From a virus: a stretch of DNA of 64,000 bases. The notes below the pieces were generated by a model. It was given only the letters and a program-made list of their open reading frames with translations. It was not told the DNA's origin and did no database searches. The stretch is from the IMG/VR virus record IMGVR_UViG_3300028115_000004, positions 51,860-115,859 of that record; one strand, written 5' to 3'. Of the stretch, positions 17,357 through 26,675 are shown piece by piece. The number at the start of each line of letters is the position of its first letter. Position 1 is the stretch's first letter. The translations under genes were made by a program, and so were the position numbers.

Positions 17357-18334
17357 ATGTCACATGAAGTTGAAACTATGGCCTACGCTGGTGCACTCCC
17401 TTGGCACGGTCTAGGTGTTGCGGTATCTAACGATCTGACTCCCCGTCAGATGATGCAGAAAGCTGGTCTTGATTGGACAGTCGAGAAGGTTCCTACCTAC
17501 GCACGTATCTATTCTGAGTTCGAAGGTGGAAGTCCTCTTGAAATCCCAACGGGTGTTGAAGCCCTTGTCCGTTCTTCGGACAACAAGGTTCTGACTCAGG
17601 TCGGTTCTGGTTGGAACCCTGTACAGAACGAGGAAGCGTTTGACTTCTTCGCAGAGTACTGTGCTGCGGGTGACATGGAAATGCACACCGCTGGTTCTCT
17701 GAAAGGTGGTCAGATGGTCTGGGCACTCGCCAAGATCAAGGAGTCTTTCGATATCCTTGGTGGTGACCAAGTTGACTCTTACCTTCTGTTCTCTAACCCT
17801 CACCAGTACGGTAAGTCGATTGACGTTCGGTTCACTCCGATCCGTGTTGTGTGTAACAATACTCTGACACTCTCTTTGGGTCAACAGGTTGCCAACTCTT
17901 GCAAACTGAACCACCGTTCAGAGTTCAACCCTGAGAAGGTGAAGGAAGCCCTTGGTATCGCACACGAGAAGTTTGCGAAGTACAAGGAGATGGCAGAGTT
18001 CCTGTCAACCAAGCGGTTCGACATGGAGTCTCTCATTCAGTACTACAACGAGGTGTTCCCACGTACCTATCAAGGTAAGAACCCTCCCGTAGTCAAGGAG
18101 TTCAAGGACTTGACCACCAATGGTCAGAAAGCGTTCGAACTTCTTGAGACGCAACCTGGCGCTGAGTTTGGGGAAGGTTCATGGTGGCAGGCACTCAACT
18201 CAGTGACCTACCTGACCGATCACAAGATGGGTCGAAGTGCGGATACCCGCCTCGCCTCTGCGTGGTTCGGATCGAACCAAACCCGCAAAGAACGTGCGGT
18301 TAACAAGGCAGTCGAGTTCGCAACGGCTGCCTAA
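17357..18334 (+). CDS. DUF932 family phage/plasmid protein
   Basis: 325 aa. It follows the DUF932 pattern: a PWHGLG motif near the start (residues 15-20), VEALVRSSDNKVLTQVGSGWNPVQNEEAF, then VRFTPIRVVCNNTLTLSL. These proteins are common on phages and plasmids; their biochemical role is unknown to me. It has its own strong early-type promoter, a leader hairpin and a good rho-independent terminator, so it is a monocistronic and probably highly expressed gene. Confidence 0.85.
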   Translation: MSHEVETMAYAGALPWHGLGVAVSNDLTPRQMMQKAGLDWTVEKVPTYARIYSEFEGGSPLEIPTGVEALVRSSDNKVLTQVGSGWNPVQNEEAFDFFAEYCAAGDMEMHTAGSLKGGQMVWALAKIKESFDILGGDQVDSYLLFSNPHQYGKSIDVRFTPIRVVCNNTLTLSLGQQVANSCKLNHRSEFNPEKVKEALGIAHEKFAKYKEMAEFLSTKRFDMESLIQYYNEVFPRTYQGKNPPVVKEFKDLTTNGQKAFELLETQPGAEFGEGSWWQALNSVTYLTDHKMGRSADTRLASAWFGSNQTRKERAVNKAVEFATAA

Positions 18335-18342
18335 CATAGAAC

Positions 18343-18368
18343 GGGGGGTTATAAGACCCCCCCTTTTT
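18343..18368 (+). terminator. Rho-independent terminator after the DUF932 gene
   Basis: GGGGGG (18343-18348) pairs with CCCCCC (18357-18362) over an 8-base loop, followed by C and TTTTT (18364-18368). Confidence 0.85.
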
Positions 18369-18413
18369 ATGAAAAAATATTCTAAGAAATTTCACTTTTT
18401 TTCGCTTTTCCGC

Positions 18414-18442
18414 TTGCAATCAAAGCAAGAATATGGGATAAT
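18414..18442 (+). promoter_or_regulatory. Early-type sigma70 promoter
   Basis: TTGCAA (18414-18419) and GATAAT (18437-18442), 17-base spacer, with A/T tracts upstream. The leader after the -10 box (taccctgtaattgagagag) is nearly repeated after the promoters at 35226, 35902, 59579 and 61240. Confidence 0.6.
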
Positions 18443-18472
18443 TACCCTGTAATTGAGAGAGAGGTGTTTATT

Positions 18473-18730
18473 ATGATTACTAACTTTATTGCTCTGCGTT
18501 CTAACCCCGTCCTCGTTGAGTTCCGTGACTATGTTCACTCTTTCTACGGTAAGGGTGGAATCTATGACCTCGGTTGCAGTATCCCCGAAATCGAAGTTGC
18601 GATCATGGACTACATCAAGATCGTGAGTGACCCCGATAGGTTCGAAGAGTGGGGTGACGGTGACTCTCTTGACCGTGAACGTGTTCGGGAGATTCTTGAG
18701 AATGATTACGGCTTTGAGGAGATTGCATGA
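18473..18730 (+). CDS. Small hypothetical early protein
   Basis: 85 aa, acidic at the C-terminus (EEWGDGDSLDRERVREILENDYGFEE). No motif is recognised. GAGAGAGAGG lies about 10 bases upstream of the ATG at 18473, and the gene has its own promoter. It ends in an ATGA overlap with a metalloprotease-like gene. Confidence 0.65.
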   Translation: MITNFIALRSNPVLVEFRDYVHSFYGKGGIYDLGCSIPEIEVAIMDYIKIVSDPDRFEEWGDGDSLDRERVREILENDYGFEEIA

Positions 18731-19320
18731 GAAAATACCACTACGAATACCAAACCTATCTGTTGAAACACACTCGTAAACAGAACAAGGGTGCGGGTTA
18801 TACTCAAGACTCTGAACGTCTCAAGACCTACCGTGCTGAGTGGGCGTTCCAGAGTCGTGTGAAACTTCCGCAGTTCAAGGACATCAAGGAAGCGCAGAAG
18901 TTCGCCAAGAAGGTTTACAAGTCCAAGACTTGGCAGAAACTCTGGAAACAGAGTATTGAAGGTGACGTGACTCGACTCTTCGCCTCTAACCCGAAGGTGG
19001 TTCAGAAGGAACGGTCTTCTGGTCGGGGTACTTCTGGTTTTACTAACGGTTATACCGTGACCCTAGATAGTATCGCTGGTTTCGATGCGTACACGTTGAT
19101 CCACGAACTGACTCACTGTTTGGGTCACATGCATCATGGTCGATCTTTCCGAAAGACTCTGTTGTCAATGGTTGGAGTCTTCCTTGGTGCGGAACACAAG
19201 AAGATTCTGAAAGAAGAATTAAAGAATCGTAAGTTAGCGTTCGGTGAGGCACGTAAACCTATGAGTTACGAACAGTGGGTGGCTGCGAGAGAACGTATGG
19301 AGAAAATGCGTAATGGTTGA
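18727..19320 (+). CDS. SprT-like zinc metallopeptidase
   Basis: 197 aa. The zinc-binding motif HELTH (residues 126-130) is followed by CLGHMHHGRSF with a candidate third ligand (His134 or His137). This resembles SprT/WLM-type minigluzincins, a family that includes eukaryotic DNA-protein crosslink proteases. The first 100 residues are basic and may bind nucleic acid. A second HExxH protein is encoded at 61300. The target is unknown. Confidence 0.7.
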   Translation: MRKYHYEYQTYLLKHTRKQNKGAGYTQDSERLKTYRAEWAFQSRVKLPQFKDIKEAQKFAKKVYKSKTWQKLWKQSIEGDVTRLFASNPKVVQKERSSGRGTSGFTNGYTVTLDSIAGFDAYTLIHELTHCLGHMHHGRSFRKTLLSMVGVFLGAEHKKILKEELKNRKLAFGEARKPMSYEQWVAARERMEKMRNG

Positions 19321-19612
19321 TGGAAAAGGTGATCCGATGGTTCGTGCAGAAGGCCGAACCAAACCAGATCGAAAGTGGTATCCTGAAGATTTCGATTGGT
19401 ATCTGAAGTGGATGGCGACTGTCGCTATCCTTACTTCGGTACTGTTCCGTAATGCTGGGCCTAATTATCGTGAATATGATCTTGCCATAGGTACTGTAGG
19501 TACGATACTATGGTTGTGGGTGTCGATCATCTGGCGTGATCGTGCTCTTATTTTGTTGAATGGTGCAATGACAATCCTGTTGGGCACTGCATTCATTCGG
19601 GAGTTTTTATGA
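19313..19612 (+). CDS. Small membrane protein with about three segments
   Basis: 99 aa. A charged N-terminus (about 30 residues) is followed by hydrophobic stretches near residues 33-47, 58-74 and 79-95. Family not recognised. It overlaps both neighbours by 8 and 4 bases, so it is coupled to the protease and exonuclease genes. Confidence 0.65.
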   Translation: MVDGKGDPMVRAEGRTKPDRKWYPEDFDWYLKWMATVAILTSVLFRNAGPNYREYDLAIGTVGTILWLWVSIIWRDRALILLNGAMTILLGTAFIREFL

Positions 19613-20289
19613 AAGTTTTTGAACATGTAGACGTTGAACTAAAAGAGATGGTTGCAGAGACAACCGAATCTGGTCGGATCTACAAAACACCGGAGGGTAT
19701 CGGTTTACCCTCCATCACAACCGTACTCAGTATACTATCACGTGACAGTATTGCGAAGTGGCGATCACGTGTGGGAGAAGCTGAAGCGAATAAAATCTCT
19801 CATCGTGCATCTACTCGTGGTACACGTGTTCACGAAATCTGTGAAAAGTATGTGGACAATGACCCCGATTATAAAGAAGGTTACACACCCGATATCATTG
19901 AGTCATTCATGCAGTTACAACCTATCTTGGATGAACGTCTGACTAAGGTCTATGCACAAGAAGCGCCTCTCTACTCCACCCATCTTGGGGTGGCAGGTCG
20001 TGTTGACTGTGTTGGTATCTTTGATGGTAAACTATCCATCATCGACTACAAGACCTCTATGAAACCCAAACGACTTGATTGGATTAAGAACTACTTCATG
20101 CAAGAGTCTGCCTACGCAATCATGTGGGAAGAACGTACAGGTATGCCTATCACACAGTTGGTGACTATCATCTCTGTGGATAATGCAGAACCCCAAGTGT
20201 TTATCGAACACCGTGACAATTGGGTGCGTCCTTTGCGTGATACAATTGCACAGTATAATGAGGAAAATTCGACTATCCAATTCTTATAA
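19609..20289 (+). CDS. PD-(D/E)XK superfamily exonuclease (RecB/MGME1-like)
   Basis: 226 aa. The nuclease core shows HEICEKYVDND upstream, then GVAGRVDCVGIFDGKLSIIDYKTS (about residues 124-147), which gives the Asp and the E/DxK motif (DYK) of RecB-family exonucleases. The layout is like the mitochondrial MGME1-type proteins that occur in marine T4-like phages. A role in processing DNA ends during recombination is likely. Its stop codon lies inside the late promoter TATAAATA. Confidence 0.8.
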   Translation: MKVFEHVDVELKEMVAETTESGRIYKTPEGIGLPSITTVLSILSRDSIAKWRSRVGEAEANKISHRASTRGTRVHEICEKYVDNDPDYKEGYTPDIIESFMQLQPILDERLTKVYAQEAPLYSTHLGVAGRVDCVGIFDGKLSIIDYKTSMKPKRLDWIKNYFMQESAYAIMWEERTGMPITQLVTIISVDNAEPQVFIEHRDNWVRPLRDTIAQYNEENSTIQFL

Positions 20290-20292
20290 ATA
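20285..20292 (+). promoter_or_regulatory. T4-type late promoter
   Basis: TATAAATA immediately before the virion/prohead block. Bases 3-5 of the octamer (TAA, 20287-20289) are the stop codon of the upstream exonuclease gene. Confidence 0.8.
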
Positions 20293-20330
20293 GTGTTATA
20301 ATTTAATTTTCAACACTAATGGGTAATCGA

Positions 20331-21632
20331 ATGTTAAAGTTTTCAACCTTCCTGTCAGAGTCATCTCTCACTTTCGGTGAGATCACTCGTGATGACAGGG
20401 CGTTTCGTTTGGACTTGTTCCTGCGTAAGTACAAGGGCAATGAACCGTTTGATCTGACAGACGGTAGTCAGGTTGTCCTGAAGTACAACGCAGAGATTGA
20501 GAAGTCACTCAAGGCCAAAGACGCCAAGACTGCGAACTCTATTGGTTTGGAAACAAATGCGGGTGAGAAGATCGCCTTCGGTAAACTGGCCAAGTCTGCA
20601 GAGTTTGGTGGTGGACGTGGTTCGGGTGGCGGATCAGACAATACCCGTGCAACCGAATCCGCTCAGTGTGTCTACCTACAGTGTATCTGGGATGACCCCC
20701 AAACCAAATTCACTCCCGATGATATTCGCAACGCATACAAAAAGACTCACGTTGATGCCTCTATGGATGAGGTTCTACTTGGGGATGAGACTTGGATTTC
20801 CACATCTATTGACGCTGCACGTCTTATCCACAAGGTACTGAAGAGAAAGAAATACAGTTTCCATCGTGGGTCGAGTTGGGTCGATGCACTTGAGTCCAAG
20901 TTCAAAGAGGTCAATAAGAATGATGGTCGTCCTTTCGCAAACGTCAACAAGTGGACTCCTGCAGACATCTGGATGGTTGCAGAAGGGGCGGAAGGTAGAT
21001 ATGATATTCAGGGTGCGGAGTCCATCCAGTACCTCAATAACGAATTGATGAAAGCCTATGCAGAGAGGGACATTATCGGTGTCTCTCTAAAACAAACTGG
21101 CAAGAAACCAAGACTGGTTCAGGTCAACTACAAGGCTCCTTTCAAAGCTCCCAAGTTCACAAGAGTAACCTACGGTAAACGTGACTTCTTTAAATCGAAG
21201 GACGGTTATCTCTTTGGTGCGGGTGGTGTTGAAATGCAATTCCGTACCTATCCCACATTCCAGACTGAGGTAATTGGTAAGAACGCAAAACACGGTAAGG
21301 TCTCGCATGGTGGTATCGACGCTGCACTCTATGCGACAACTCGTGATAAGACCGAGAACCGTAAACAACTAGAAGCCTATATCAAGAAAGACCGTGAGGG
21401 ATTCCTTGACAAGTTCTATGGATTCTATACCTCTGCGGTACAAAATCCGGTAGACCGCCAGAAGTTCGGTGAAGAACTGGCGAGTAAGAATGTAGAGTGG
21501 TTGGTATCGAAATATTATGTCACATCTATTTTTGTGATGATCAGGGGACGTGAACAGGACTTCATGAGTTATCTGTATCGTGTCGCAAAGTCAGAATCAC
21601 CGCTCTCTGCGGTTCACTTAAAGGTAATGTAA
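20331..21632 (+). CDS. Late protein with capsid-targeting-like N-terminus
   Basis: 433 aa. The N-terminus LKFSTFLSESS resembles the T4 internal-protein targeting peptide (KTYQEFITEA), including a Glu where the gp21 protease would cut. The body is not recognised; it has a glycine-rich loop (residues 90-105, GGGRGSGGGS), several Lys-rich segments and a C-terminal helical part. I recall large conserved proteins of this kind in marine T4-like phages without known function. The ATG at 20331 is preferred over 20319 because GGGTAA sits upstream. The late promoter is 40 bases upstream. Internal capsid protein is an inference. Confidence 0.6.
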   Translation: MLKFSTFLSESSLTFGEITRDDRAFRLDLFLRKYKGNEPFDLTDGSQVVLKYNAEIEKSLKAKDAKTANSIGLETNAGEKIAFGKLAKSAEFGGGRGSGGGSDNTRATESAQCVYLQCIWDDPQTKFTPDDIRNAYKKTHVDASMDEVLLGDETWISTSIDAARLIHKVLKRKKYSFHRGSSWVDALESKFKEVNKNDGRPFANVNKWTPADIWMVAEGAEGRYDIQGAESIQYLNNELMKAYAERDIIGVSLKQTGKKPRLVQVNYKAPFKAPKFTRVTYGKRDFFKSKDGYLFGAGGVEMQFRTYPTFQTEVIGKNAKHGKVSHGGIDAALYATTRDKTENRKQLEAYIKKDREGFLDKFYGFYTSAVQNPVDRQKFGEELASKNVEWLVSKYYVTSIFVMIRGREQDFMSYLYRVAKSESPLSAVHLKVM

Positions 21633-21633
21633 C

Positions 21634-22353
21634 ATGGCTATATCTCATTATATGGAGGGAGACCTCTCACTCAATATTGCACGTGGTATTGTTCTCAATG
21701 CAAGCGCAGAACATAAATTTGGGGCGGTTCCCGCAATGTCAACCGGAGAAACCGGAACGATATGGGATATCAATGACACCCCATATCCTTGGACTGCATT
21801 TGATACTGCCGGAGTGTTAACCATTCCTCCAGTAAATGTTGCTGATAATGGCGGAACCGTAACCGTATTTGGTTTAGACGCAAATTACGAACCACAGACC
21901 GAATCTTTTGTTGTGTCAAATACACTAACAACTACCGGAACCAAAACCTTTAAACGAGTACATCGTGCATACTATACTGATGGTATCACTAATGTCGGTG
22001 CTATTGACATTCAACGTGGCGGTACAACTGTTGCAAGAATTTCAGTTGGTAAAGCTCAAACTCTTATGGCAGTCTATACAGTACCCTATGGATATACAGC
22101 ATACTTGTCTACAGGTACCATGTCTATCGAGAAAGGTGGTGATGCGAGTGGTAACTTTTTTGTTCGGTATTTCGGTCAATCATCCTTTCGAATAGCACAT
22201 TCATTCGAAGTTGGAGATGGTTCACAATACAAGTATAATTTCGCAGTACCTTTGGCACTTCCTGCGAAAACTGACATCGATGTAAGGTGTACTATGAAGA
22301 CTAACAATTCTCGTGCTTCTGCTGCGTTCGACATGATTCTAATTAAGGATTAA
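21634..22353 (+). CDS. Phage structural protein (decoration/fibre-like)
   Basis: 239 aa, beta-rich with many Gly, Thr and Asn. The segments GTIWDINDTPYPWTAFDTAG, VFGLDANYEPQTESFVVS and QTLMAVYTVPYGYTAYL resemble virion proteins found across marine phages (capsid decoration or tail-associated). It has no signal peptide and no Cys except one near the end. It lies between capsid-cargo-like genes in the late block. Confidence 0.6.
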   Translation: MAISHYMEGDLSLNIARGIVLNASAEHKFGAVPAMSTGETGTIWDINDTPYPWTAFDTAGVLTIPPVNVADNGGTVTVFGLDANYEPQTESFVVSNTLTTTGTKTFKRVHRAYYTDGITNVGAIDIQRGGTTVARISVGKAQTLMAVYTVPYGYTAYLSTGTMSIEKGGDASGNFFVRYFGQSSFRIAHSFEVGDGSQYKYNFAVPLALPAKTDIDVRCTMKTNNSRASAAFDMILIKD

Positions 22354-22360
22354 TTCTATT

Positions 22361-23581
22361 ATGAATTTTTTAGAGTTTATCACAGAACAGAAAAATACTC
22401 ACATGACCCATATTGAGGACAAGGTTCTCTATGGGGGTGTCAAGGGTACACGAGAAGCAATCTTTGCCTTGCGTGAGTTACGTGACATGTTGTCAGGTAA
22501 ACACGAGGGGAAAGTTTCTGTTAAGTGGGACGGTGCGCCTGCAATCTTCTGTGGTCAAGACCCCCGAGACGGTAAGTTCTTTGTCGCCAAGAAAGGTATC
22601 TTTGCGAAGAGTCCCAAGGTCTACAAGACAGATGCAGAGATCGATGCGGACATGTCAGGTGACCTCGCAGACAAGATGAAGGCTGCATTGCAATACTTAC
22701 CCGCATTGGGAATCAAGGGTGTCATTCAGGGAGACTTCCTGTTTGGGCCTGGCGATCTACAGAGAAAGAAAATAGACGGAGAGTCCTATGTTACGTTTCA
22801 TCCTAATACTATTGTATATGCTGTTCCCGTTAAAATGGCTTCTGATATTCTGAAAGCGAAGATCGGTATTGTATGGCACACCACCTACACGGGTAATGAC
22901 TTCGAATCCATGAAGGCATCCTATGGTGTGAACGTGTCCAAGTTCAAGAAGTCTACTGCAGTCTGGTCTCAGGATGCGATGTTACGAGACGTTACCAAGG
23001 CAACCATGTCTGCGAGTGACACCGAAGAAGTTAATGGATACCTAAGTACTGCAGGCAAATTGTTCAATAAGATTGCCGGATCGACCCTTCGTGAGTTAGA
23101 ATCAAAACAACACATTGCACAACTGATCGAACAGTACAACAACACTTTTGTGCGGCAAAATCAAGTGATTGGCGACACTAATCTGCACGTAAGAGGGTTG
23201 ATCAAGTGGATCAACGATAAGTTCCAGAAAGAGGCTGACAAACGTTCTACTGAAAAGGGTAAGGCAACACAGTATACAAAACGAGACGAAATCCTAGAAT
23301 TCTTCTCACCCAAGAACCGTAAGTCTCTGGTTAATATGTTTGATTTGCAAAAAAGTATCGTACTTGCGAAGTTAAAACTTATAAATAAACTTGATAGTTT
23401 AAAGAAGATTGATACTTTTGTTAAGACCAAACAGGGGTATAAAGTAACCGGAGAAGAAGGTTACGTTGCAATCGATAAACTTGGTGGTGATGCGGTGAAA
23501 CTTGTTGATCGTATGGAATTCTCATACAACAACTTTTCACCAGATATACTTAAGGGATGGGATAAACCAACGAGAAACTAG
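22361..23581 (+). CDS. Nucleotidyltransferase/ligase-like protein with capsid-targeting-like N-terminus
   Basis: 406 aa. The first residues, NFLEFITEQ, match the T4 capsid-targeting peptide (KTYQEFITEA). The next domain has a KxDG motif, VKWDGAPAIF (Lys55-Gly58), followed by FFVAKKGIF and IQGDFLFGPGDL, which fit motifs I, III and IV of covalent nucleotidyltransferases (RNA/DNA ligases). The C-terminal half is Lys-rich and helical. I recall related conserved proteins in marine T4-like phages. Inferred role: a packaged enzyme that seals or modifies nucleic acid on injection. Motif V is not clear to me, so activity is uncertain. Confidence 0.6.
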   Translation: MNFLEFITEQKNTHMTHIEDKVLYGGVKGTREAIFALRELRDMLSGKHEGKVSVKWDGAPAIFCGQDPRDGKFFVAKKGIFAKSPKVYKTDAEIDADMSGDLADKMKAALQYLPALGIKGVIQGDFLFGPGDLQRKKIDGESYVTFHPNTIVYAVPVKMASDILKAKIGIVWHTTYTGNDFESMKASYGVNVSKFKKSTAVWSQDAMLRDVTKATMSASDTEEVNGYLSTAGKLFNKIAGSTLRELESKQHIAQLIEQYNNTFVRQNQVIGDTNLHVRGLIKWINDKFQKEADKRSTEKGKATQYTKRDEILEFFSPKNRKSLVNMFDLQKSIVLAKLKLINKLDSLKKIDTFVKTKQGYKVTGEEGYVAIDKLGGDAVKLVDRMEFSYNNFSPDILKGWDKPTRN

Positions 23582-23582
23582 A

Positions 23583-24032
23583 ATGTCTAAACCGTTACGA
23601 TTTAAAGATTTTGTAAGCGTAGATTACACTCAGTCGGGTGATGATCAACTTGCAAATCAATCAAAGAAAAGAAAAGAACACATCCCCACAGGTAACACTG
23701 GCGAGGCGTTAGACTTTACTGCTCGTCGGAAACTTGCTCGTTCCATGAAAAAGAATAAAGCAAAGATTGCGATTGGTCGTAAGAGGGCCGCACGTAAGTT
23801 TGCAGACATGGACAAACTCAAGAAACGTGCACAGAAACAGGCACGTATGACATTCTTTAAGAAAATCACCAAAGGCATGTCCAAGGACGAACTCTCCTTC
23901 GCACGTAGACAGGATATTGAGAAACGTCTAGATAAGATGAAACCTAAGATTGATAAACTAGCTCGCAAACTTCTTCCTAAAGTTCGCCAGCAAGAAAAAG
24001 ACCGTAAGCGTGGCGGAAACGATGATGATTAA
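23583..24032 (+). CDS. Small highly basic late protein (core/internal protein-like)
   Basis: 149 aa, extremely Lys/Arg-rich (RRKLARSMKKNKAKIAIGRKRAARKFADMDKLKKRAQKQ), predicted long helix. The N-terminus (SKPLRFKDFVSVD) only weakly resembles the capsid-targeting peptide. High charge and position in the late block fit a DNA-associated internal head protein. I recall homologous IGRKRAxRK proteins in marine T4-like phages. The ATG at 23583 follows the previous stop directly. Confidence 0.65.
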   Translation: MSKPLRFKDFVSVDYTQSGDDQLANQSKKRKEHIPTGNTGEALDFTARRKLARSMKKNKAKIAIGRKRAARKFADMDKLKKRAQKQARMTFFKKITKGMSKDELSFARRQDIEKRLDKMKPKIDKLARKLLPKVRQQEKDRKRGGNDDD

Positions 24033-25488
24033 GAATTTTTCACAATACCTGATCGAAGAAGAAAGAGAAGTTTATTTTACCTTTGGTAGAATGAACCCAC
24101 CTACTATTGGTCACGGTAAAGTGATGGACACCCTTTCAACCAAGTCTGGAAAAGCAGACTATAAGGTGTATGTGTCCCAACAGAGTAATCCGAAGAAAGA
24201 CCCTCTCTCGTATTCAGACAAAGTAAAACACATTCGTAAGATGTTTCCAAAACATGCACGTAATGTGATGATCGACAAGAACATCAAGAACGTCTTCGAT
24301 GTCGCTTCCCGTCTGTACGATCAGGGTTACAAGAGAATCACGATGGTGGTTGGAGAAGACCGCATTCGTGAGTTTGACGTGTTGTTGAACAAGTACAACG
24401 GTGTCAAGGCTCGTCACGGATTCTACAACTTTGAGAACATTAATGTAGTCTCTGCTGGTAAACGTGATCCCGATGCAGAGGGTGTTGAAGGTATGTCCGC
24501 ATCGAAGCAACGTGAGAATGCGAAGAACAATGACTTCGTTACGTTCGCTCAGGGTGTACCCAAAACAATGTCTGACAAGGATGCACGTAAACTCTTTAAC
24601 GATGTGCGTAAGGGAATGGGTCTCAAAGAAGAGCGTTCTTTCAAGAACCACATCGAACTTATGCCTGTTTCTGAAACAAGAGAACAGTACGTACAAGGGG
24701 AACTGTATGGGCTCGGTGATACAGTCGTTATCAAAGAGACTGAAGAAGTGGGTACAGTCTCGTTGCTCGGGGCAAATTACGTTATCGTCGAACGCTCAGA
24801 TGGCACTCGACTACGCAAATGGCTCGATGCAATCGAACTCGTTGAAAGACAAGACCCCGACATCAAAGACAGAGAGGGAACCCAACCCGCACGATACCAC
24901 TCTGGACTGAAGAAGTCCACCAAGGTTTCACGAGACGCTCACTTCAAGAAGCACGGTAAGAAGGCAGACGATGATGACTCTGCATACAAACCTGCGCCTG
25001 GCGATAAGACTGCAAAGACTAAACCTTCCAAGTACACCAAACAGTTCAAGGACATGTTTGATGAAAACGTAACCAAACAGGTAAAGGAAGAAATGGAGAT
25101 TACCTTTGAAGGTATCTTTGCTCGTTCGGATGGTAGTCCGGAAACCACCGCTCAAATGATTTCACGTTGGGCATCCAGAACCACCAAGAAAAAACAGTAC
25201 GATCAGGTTGCAAAATACATCCGTAAAGAGATGGAGAAGGATAAGGGTAAAAAGCATAGTGCAGAATATCATGCAGCTGAGGCTATTCGCAAATTTAACC
25301 TCAAGGGGTTTGATGACAGGGCACTTGCTCAGATCGTGAGAAACGAACAGACCGAAGAGACTGATCCTGTCAAGTCTGCACAGGATTCTATCGCTCGTGA
25401 GAAAGAACAAGACAAAAAGAAACATGACAAGATTCTTGACCGTGCAAGACTTGCACGTGCAAAACAAAAGAATAGGGAAACGAAATGA
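24025..25488 (+). CDS. Cytidylyltransferase-like protein with capsid-targeting-like N-terminus
   Basis: 487 aa. The peptide IKNFSQYLIEEE is followed at once by FTFGRMNPPTIGH (residues 19-30), the HxGH-type nucleotide-binding motif of NMN/FAD/glycerol-3-phosphate nucleotidyltransferases; MSASKQREN (near 155) fits the ISSTxIR motif. The last 250 residues are Lys/Glu-rich and may bind nucleic acid. Related proteins in marine T4-like phages carry nucleotidyltransferase annotations. Inferred: packaged enzyme acting early in infection, perhaps on NAD or nucleotides. ATGs at 24022 and 24025 are both possible. Confidence 0.65.
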   Translation: MIKNFSQYLIEEEREVYFTFGRMNPPTIGHGKVMDTLSTKSGKADYKVYVSQQSNPKKDPLSYSDKVKHIRKMFPKHARNVMIDKNIKNVFDVASRLYDQGYKRITMVVGEDRIREFDVLLNKYNGVKARHGFYNFENINVVSAGKRDPDAEGVEGMSASKQRENAKNNDFVTFAQGVPKTMSDKDARKLFNDVRKGMGLKEERSFKNHIELMPVSETREQYVQGELYGLGDTVVIKETEEVGTVSLLGANYVIVERSDGTRLRKWLDAIELVERQDPDIKDREGTQPARYHSGLKKSTKVSRDAHFKKHGKKADDDDSAYKPAPGDKTAKTKPSKYTKQFKDMFDENVTKQVKEEMEITFEGIFARSDGSPETTAQMISRWASRTTKKKQYDQVAKYIRKEMEKDKGKKHSAEYHAAEAIRKFNLKGFDDRALAQIVRNEQTEETDPVKSAQDSIAREKEQDKKKHDKILDRARLARAKQKNRETK

Positions 25489-25733
25489 AGCGTTATGCAC
25501 TCTGGGATAATCTGGGAAACCTAGAAGAGGGGCCTGATGGACTCGCTGCAAAAGCGAAGAAGTCGGGTATCTCCGTTGATACCTTGAAGAAGGTATACAA
25601 CCGTGGGGTTGCCGCATGGAAGACCGGACATAGACCAGGCACTACTCCCCAACAGTGGGGTATGGCAAGAGTGAATGCGTTCATCGTTAAAAAGAAGAAA
25701 GGCAACCTTAACCACGACAAGGATCTTGCATAA
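25485..25733 (+). CDS. Small conserved phage protein (DUF5824-like)
   Basis: 82 aa. The core SGISVDTLKKVYNRGVAAWKTGHRPGTTPQQWGMARVNAFI is a conserved module in T4-like marine phages (DUF5824 as I remember it). In other phages it may occur as a domain of longer proteins; here it stands alone. It is basic at the C-terminus. It overlaps the previous gene at ATGA. Confidence 0.7.
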   Translation: MKRYALWDNLGNLEEGPDGLAAKAKKSGISVDTLKKVYNRGVAAWKTGHRPGTTPQQWGMARVNAFIVKKKKGNLNHDKDLA

Positions 25734-26675
25734 ATGAAAACGTTAAAAGAATTACGTGAGAAGTCAGTCTCACAAGCCCAACAAAAGATGATGGGTATGG
25801 CACTCGCATACAAGCGTGGTGAGATGGACGATGCGTCACCCGAAGTCAAGAAGATGGCAAACTCTATGTCTACGAAAGACCTAGAAGACTTCGCAAAGAC
25901 CAAACACAAAGGTCTACCTGCGAAGAGAGTTGCAGAGGGTTTCACTCCTAAAGAAATCAAGATGGCAATCGGTGTTGCATCTGATAAACGATATGCGGAT
26001 GGTAACTACACTGGTGCGGTCAAGGCTATCGAAAAGATCAAGAAGGGTCTATCTAAACATAGTCAAGTAGCGGCAGTTCTCAAGAGACAGAACGAGTCAA
26101 CAGAACTTGTTTCTGAAGCAATTGATTTCTTCAAGGTCGCAAAAGCATTCGATGACTATGCGAAGAAGCATGGTGGTATCGATAAGTCATCCTTCATGAA
26201 GGTCGGTCAGTTTGTTCGTCAACTTGGTAAAGAGTCAGACGTAAACAAGCAGGACAAGACTTTCATGGCGATGAAGAAGTTTATTGGTGCAATGGACACT
26301 GACCCCCGTGATGGTGTGATCCAAATCCTCCAGAAGCATGGTATGTGGAAGAATGGTCGAATCATGCGTGAGTATCACGCTCAGAAGGAAGGAGTTGATT
26401 TCTTCGCACTGAGAGAAAAGAAAGACTCGTACCCTCTCTACCACAAGACTTATTCAGGTGCAATGGCTGCCGCATATGAGTATGCGAAGAAGAAGGGTTA
26501 CGAAGTAGACCCCGACGATATTGATCGTAAGGTTGCAACTGGCCCTCGCAAACCGTCCAACGGTAAGACCAACAGTTTCACTCTCAAGTTAAAGGATGAG
26601 AATCGTAAGATGCTAGCAGTACAGGTGACCAATCTGGACAACAAGCGTTACGAACTCAATACCTATATCACATGA
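25734..26675 (+). CDS. Late protein with DUF3008-like N-terminus
   Basis: 313 aa. The N-terminal SQAQQKMMGMALAYKRGEMDDASPEVKKMANSMS region resembles DUF3008, a short helical module in phages. The middle (residues 120-215) is helical, and the C-terminus (YPLYHKTYSGAMAAAYEYAKKKGYEV...RKVATGPRKPSNGKTNSFTL) is a beta-rich domain that I recall at the end of several marine T4-like phage proteins. Several Lys-rich linkers suggest DNA or core contact. Function unknown. Confidence 0.65.
   Translation: MKTLKELREKSVSQAQQKMMGMALAYKRGEMDDASPEVKKMANSMSTKDLEDFAKTKHKGLPAKRVAEGFTPKEIKMAIGVASDKRYADGNYTGAVKAIEKIKKGLSKHSQVAAVLKRQNESTELVSEAIDFFKVAKAFDDYAKKHGGIDKSSFMKVGQFVRQLGKESDVNKQDKTFMAMKKFIGAMDTDPRDGVIQILQKHGMWKNGRIMREYHAQKEGVDFFALREKKDSYPLYHKTYSGAMAAAYEYAKKKGYEVDPDDIDRKVATGPRKPSNGKTNSFTLKLKDENRKMLAVQVTNLDNKRYELNTYIT

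Noticed and set aside
23380-23387. TATAAATA inside the ligase-like gene as a late promoter
   Set aside because: It lies in the coding frame (Lys-Leu-Ile-Asn-Lys), has no gene start close by, and the next gene is 200 bases downstream; it could be chance.
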